A stretch of 37,628 nucleotides of DNA from Lutibacter sp. (GTDB taxonomy: Bacteria; Bacteroidota; Bacteroidia; Flavobacteriales; Flavobacteriaceae): NCBI RefSeq assembly GCF_030692605.1, contig NZ_JAUYUD010000035.1:1-37628 (forward strand), given 5' to 3'. The notes under the pieces are model-generated. The model ran no database searches and was not told the origin of the DNA. It was given only the letters and a program-made list of their open reading frames with translations. Numbering within the stretch: position 1 is the first letter of the stretch; each line of letters opens with the position of its first letter. The translations under genes and the position numbers were made by a program. Below, one piece after another: positions 35,801-37,628 of this stretch.

Positions 35801-37148
35801 AGTTAGTAGTGTAGATTCTGAAGGAAAAGCAATTGAAACAGTTATTTCTAGAACTTCTGAAATAAAAATTAATGACGAAAAAACAGGAATTACACTTAGT
35901 ACAAGTAATATTCCTTATGGTTCAGTTTTGAATATTAAAATTGGAGATTCAATTAAAAGAGGTGATGTAATTTGTAAATGGGATCCATTTAACGGAGTAA
36001 TTGTATCAGAATTCGCAGGTGTAATTGAATTTGAAGATATTGAATTAGGGACGAATTATATTGTTGAAATTGATGAACAAACTGGATTCCAAGAAAAAGT
36101 GATTATTGAATCTAGAAATAAAAAAACAATTCCAACATTATTGGTAAAAGATAAAAAGGGAGATGTTCTAAGATCCTACAATTTACCGGTTGGAGCTCAT
36201 TTAATTGTTGATAATGGCGATAAAATTTTAGCGGGTAAAATCGTTGTAAAAATACCAAGGAAATCAGGTAGATCTGGAGATATTACAGGAGGTTTGCCTC
36301 GAGTTACAGAATTATTTGAAGCACGAAATCCTTCGAATCCTGCAGTTGTTTCTGAGGTGGATGGAGTAGTATCGTTTGGAAAAATCAAACGTGGTAACAG
36401 AGAGATAGTAGTTGAATCAAAACTAGGCGATGTTAGAAAATATTTAATTAAACTTTCTAATCAAATTTTAGTTCAAGAAAACGACTTTATTAAAGCTGGT
36501 ATGCCATTATCTGAAGGTGCTGTTACACCAGATGATATTTTAAATATTCAAGGTCCTGGAAAAGTTCAAGAATATTTGGTAAACGAAATTCAAGAGGTTT
36601 ACCGTTTGCAAGGTGTGAAAATTAACGATAAGCATTTTGAAGTTGTTGTTAGACAAATGATGCGTAAAGTTAGAATTTTAGATTCTGGTGATACCTTATT
36701 CCTAGAAAATCAACTAGTTCATATAAATGATTTCATTGAACGAAATGATGAAATTTATGGAATGAAAGTTGTTGAAAACGCTGGAGATTCTAAAGTTTTA
36801 AGAGAAGGTCAAATTGTTACAACACGTCAATTACGTGATGAAAATTCTGTTTTAAGAAGAGATGATAAGGAACTAGTTGTTGCAAGAGATGCACAACCAG
36901 CCACCGCAGATCAAATATTACAAGGTATAACTAGAGCATCGCTACAAACGAAATCATTTATTTCTGCTGCTTCGTTCCAAGAAACTACCAAAGTGTTAAA
37001 TGAAGCTGCTGTTAGTGGAAAAGTTGATGACTTAGAAGGACTGAAAGAAAACGTAATTGTTGGAAAACGTATTCCTGCAGGAACAGGTATGCGTGCTTAT
37101 GATAATATTATTGTTGGTTCTAAAGAAGAAATGGATTCAAAACTATAA
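32874..37148 (+). CDS. rpoC: DNA-directed RNA polymerase subunit beta'
   Basis: RpoC (1424 residues) carries the catalytic Mg2+ motif [15 protein letters not shown]. It has the N-terminal zinc ribbon ([20 protein letters not shown]), the second zinc site ([13 protein letters not shown]), the clamp region with [20 protein letters not shown], and the bridge/trigger region near [20 protein letters not shown]. The length fits Bacteroidota. Stop to the DUF3467 gene is 3 bases. Confidence 0.98.
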   Translation: MARKTDKYTVKKFEKISIGLASPEVILEKSNGEVLKPETINYRTHKPERDGLFCERIFGPIKDFECACGKYKRIRYKGIVCDRCGVEVTEKKVRRDRVGHINLVVPVAHIWYFKSLPNKMGYLLGLPSKKLDMIIYYERYVVIQPAGAKNSDGEPLQKMDFLTEEEYLDILESFPIENQYLDDNDPDKFIAKMGASCLVDLFNRIDLNELSYELRHKANTETSKQRKTEALKRLNVVEAFRDANKNRENRPEWMVMKVIPVTPPELRPLVPLDGGRFATSDLNDLYRRVIIRNNRLKRLMEIKAPEVILRNEKRMLQESVDSLFDNTRKSSAVKTESNRPLKSLSDSLKGKQGRFRQNLLGKRVDYSARSVIVVGPELKLFECGLPKDMAAELYKPFVIRKLIERGIVKTVKSAKKIIDKREPVVWDILENVLKGHPVMLNRAPTLHRLGIQAFQPKLIEGKAIQLHPLVCTAFNADFDGDQMAVHLPLGPEAILECQLLMLASHNILNPANGAPITVPSQDMVLGLYYMTKERRNTPEYPVKGEGLTFYSPEEVNIAFNEKAVDLNAIIKVRTKDFNAEGELVNQIIETTVGRVLFNEVVPVEAGYINEVLNKKSLRDIIGKILKVTDVPTTGKFLDDIKDMGYHFAFQGGLSFSLGDIIIPPEKHKMIADANAQVDHIMVNYNMGMLTNKERYNQVIDIWGSTNNRLTELSMKRLREDQQGFNSVYMMLDSGARGSKEQIRQLTGMRGLMAKPKKSTAGGGEIIENPILSNFKEGLSILEYFISTHGARKGLADTALKTADAGYLTRRLVDVSQDVIINEFDCGTLRGLNVEALKKNDEIVETLSERLDGRVSLHDVLNPDTDELIVKSGDEISTEIAELIQNLNIEGIEVRSALTCESKRGICAKCYGHSLSTRKMVQIGEAVGVIAAQSIGEPGTQLTLRTFHVGGVAGNISEENSLTAKFKGIAQIDDLKTVSSVDSEGKAIETVISRTSEIKINDEKTGITLSTSNIPYGSVLNIKIGDSIKRGDVICKWDPFNGVIVSEFAGVIEFEDIELGTNYIVEIDEQTGFQEKVIIESRNKKTIPTLLVKDKKGDVLRSYNLPVGAHLIVDNGDKILAGKIVVKIPRKSGRSGDITGGLPRVTELFEARNPSNPAVVSEVDGVVSFGKIKRGNREIVVESKLGDVRKYLIKLSNQILVQENDFIKAGMPLSEGAVTPDDILNIQGPGKVQEYLVNEIQEVYRLQGVKINDKHFEVVVRQMMRKVRILDSGDTLFLENQLVHINDFIERNDEIYGMKVVENAGDSKVLREGQIVTTRQLRDENSVLRRDDKELVVARDAQPATADQILQGITRASLQTKSFISAASFQETTKVLNEAAVSGKVDDLEGLKENVIVGKRIPAGTGMRAYDNIIVGSKEEMDSKL

Positions 37149-37151
37149 ATT

Positions 37152-37466
37152 ATGAGCGACTCAAATTTAAAAAATGAGGGACAAATTAATATTGAACTCG
37201 ATGAGAAAATTGCTGAAGGAATATATTCCAATTTAGCAGTTATTAATCATTCAGTGTCAGAATTTATAATAGATTTTATAAGTGTAATGCCAGGTCAACC
37301 CAAGGCAAAAGTAAAATCTAGAGTAATTTTAACTCCTCAACATGCCAAAAGACTTGCAAAAGCTTTAGCAGAGAATGTGAAAAGATTTGAGAAAGGTCAT
37401 GGTGAAATTAAGGACTACGAAACGCCACCAATTCCTATAAATTTTGGGCCTGTTGGTGAGGCATAA
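37152..37466 (+). CDS. DUF3467 domain-containing protein
   Basis: This 104-residue acidic cytoplasmic protein is recognised as DUF3467 from INIELDEKIAEGIYSNLAVI with NHSVSEFIIDF, then MPGQPKAKVKSRVILTPQHA and the C-terminal PPIPINFGP. The function is unknown. In Bacteroidota it typically follows rpoC, here by 3 bases, so it is very likely translated from the rpoBC transcript. The operon terminator that should follow is interrupted by an IS 24 bases after the stop. Confidence 0.9.
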   Translation: MSDSNLKNEGQINIELDEKIAEGIYSNLAVINHSVSEFIIDFISVMPGQPKAKVKSRVILTPQHAKRLAKALAENVKRFEKGHGEIKDYETPPIPINFGPVGEA

Positions 37467-37472
37467 TAGTAT

Positions 37473-37490
37473 AAAAAAACCGAACATATT
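37473..37490 (+). terminator. 5' half of the rpoBC operon terminator, interrupted by the IS
   Basis: AAAAAAACCG (37473-37482) followed by AACATATT runs straight into the IS terminal repeat at 37491. The expected CGG-T-run arm is missing. The other IS flank (136-152, minus strand) has the same A7-CCG at the same distance. Confidence 0.4.
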
Positions 37491-37515
37491 TAGACTGCCC
37501 CCAAAAAGTTAGACA
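37491..37515 (+). repeat. IS terminal inverted repeat, orfB end
   Basis: This 25-bp segment is identical to the minus-strand sequence of 111-135. It starts TAGACTGCCCCC. The first base outside the match is T here and A at the other end. IS3 elements usually begin TG, so the exact boundary is uncertain by a base or two. Confidence 0.85.
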
Positions 37516-37524
37516 AATTTATAA

Positions 37525-37628
37525 TTAATTTTGACAATAATGAGCTCGATATTTTATCGGGCTCATTTTGTTTAGATTTGATTTAATTCTTTCGTTATTA
37601 TAATAGTCTATATATTGTTTGATTTCAA
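37525..37628 (-). CDS. IS3-family transposase OrfB, C-terminal 33 residues (partial)
   Basis: The minus-strand frame enters from the window edge and stops at TAA (37527-37525). It reads YIDYYNNERIKSNLNKMSPI near its end, the highly conserved C-terminus of the IS3 DDE (rve) transposase. The catalytic DDE residues lie outside the window. Confidence 0.88.
   Translation of the reverse strand, partial: EIKQYIDYYNNERIKSNLNKMSPIKYRAHYCQN

Larger units (their letters stand above)
37491..37628 (-). mobile_element. IS3-family insertion sequence, right (orfB) end, truncated by window edge
   Basis: The terminal repeat at 37491-37515 is followed, reading the minus strand toward it, by the end of an IS3 orfB. 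The element continues outside the window. Its orientation is the same as that of the partial element at 1-135, so the window is flanked by IS ends in direct orientation. Confidence 0.88.

Overview
The window is a low-GC (roughly one third G+C) stretch of a Bacteroidota chromosome, almost certainly family Flavobacteriaceae. The evidence is the flavobacterial promoter signature (TTG, 19 bp, TAnnTTTG) ahead of several genes, the near absence of Shine-Dalgarno sequences except a perfect one before rpsU, the gene order rpsU-xerC-hpf-tRNAs-tuf-tRNA-Trp-secE-nusG-rplKAJL-rpoBC-DUF3467, and family-typical proteins (DUF2853, DUF3467, a fused 2-oxoacid dehydrogenase E1). I cannot name the genus from sequence alone.

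Layout. Both ends lie inside an IS3-family insertion sequence: 1-135 is its orfA end and 37491-37628 its orfB end, both on the minus strand. The window therefore looks like a contig, or chromosomal segment, bounded by copies of one IS. From the left come a minus-strand DUF2853 gene, a 414-bp intergenic region, dnaK with its terminator, a nitronate monooxygenase-like gene and a convergent TIGR01777 SDR gene. A minus-strand block at 4.9-10.3 kb encodes a four-subunit 2-oxoacid (2-ketoisovalerate-type):ferredoxin oxidoreductase and then a fused E1 alpha/beta 2-oxoacid dehydrogenase, so two alternative routes for oxidising 2-oxoacids sit side by side. A further minus-strand block (10.4-16.8 kb) holds an outer-membrane protein with a zinc-less M1-peptidase-like domain, a LOG-family protein and UvrA.

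From 16.9 kb everything is on the plus strand: a small PspC protein, a K+ channel/RCK gene broken by two frameshifts, a compositionally distinct AGCS-type symporter with extra domains, a helix-hairpin-helix protein and an acyl-CoA dehydrogenase. The information-processing block follows: rpsU, xerC-like recombinase, hpf, tRNA-Thr/Tyr/Gly/Thr, tuf, tRNA-Trp, secE, nusG, L11, L1, L10, L7/L12, rpoB, rpoC and DUF3467.

Most of the window is conserved flavobacterial core. I found no convincing new defence or mobile system. The observations most worth a second look are: both IS flanks read A7-CCG then 7-8 bases, as if the IS entered intrinsic terminators; the K+ channel gene is broken by an exact 7-bp tandem duplication plus a 1-base loss; two promoters appear nested inside upstream terminator hairpins whose T-tracts touch the next start codon; the tRNA-Trp 3' end is partly duplicated 40 bp downstream; rpsU has a perfect Shine-Dalgarno; and the AGCS transporter has a lipoyl-like domain inserted near its first membrane segment.
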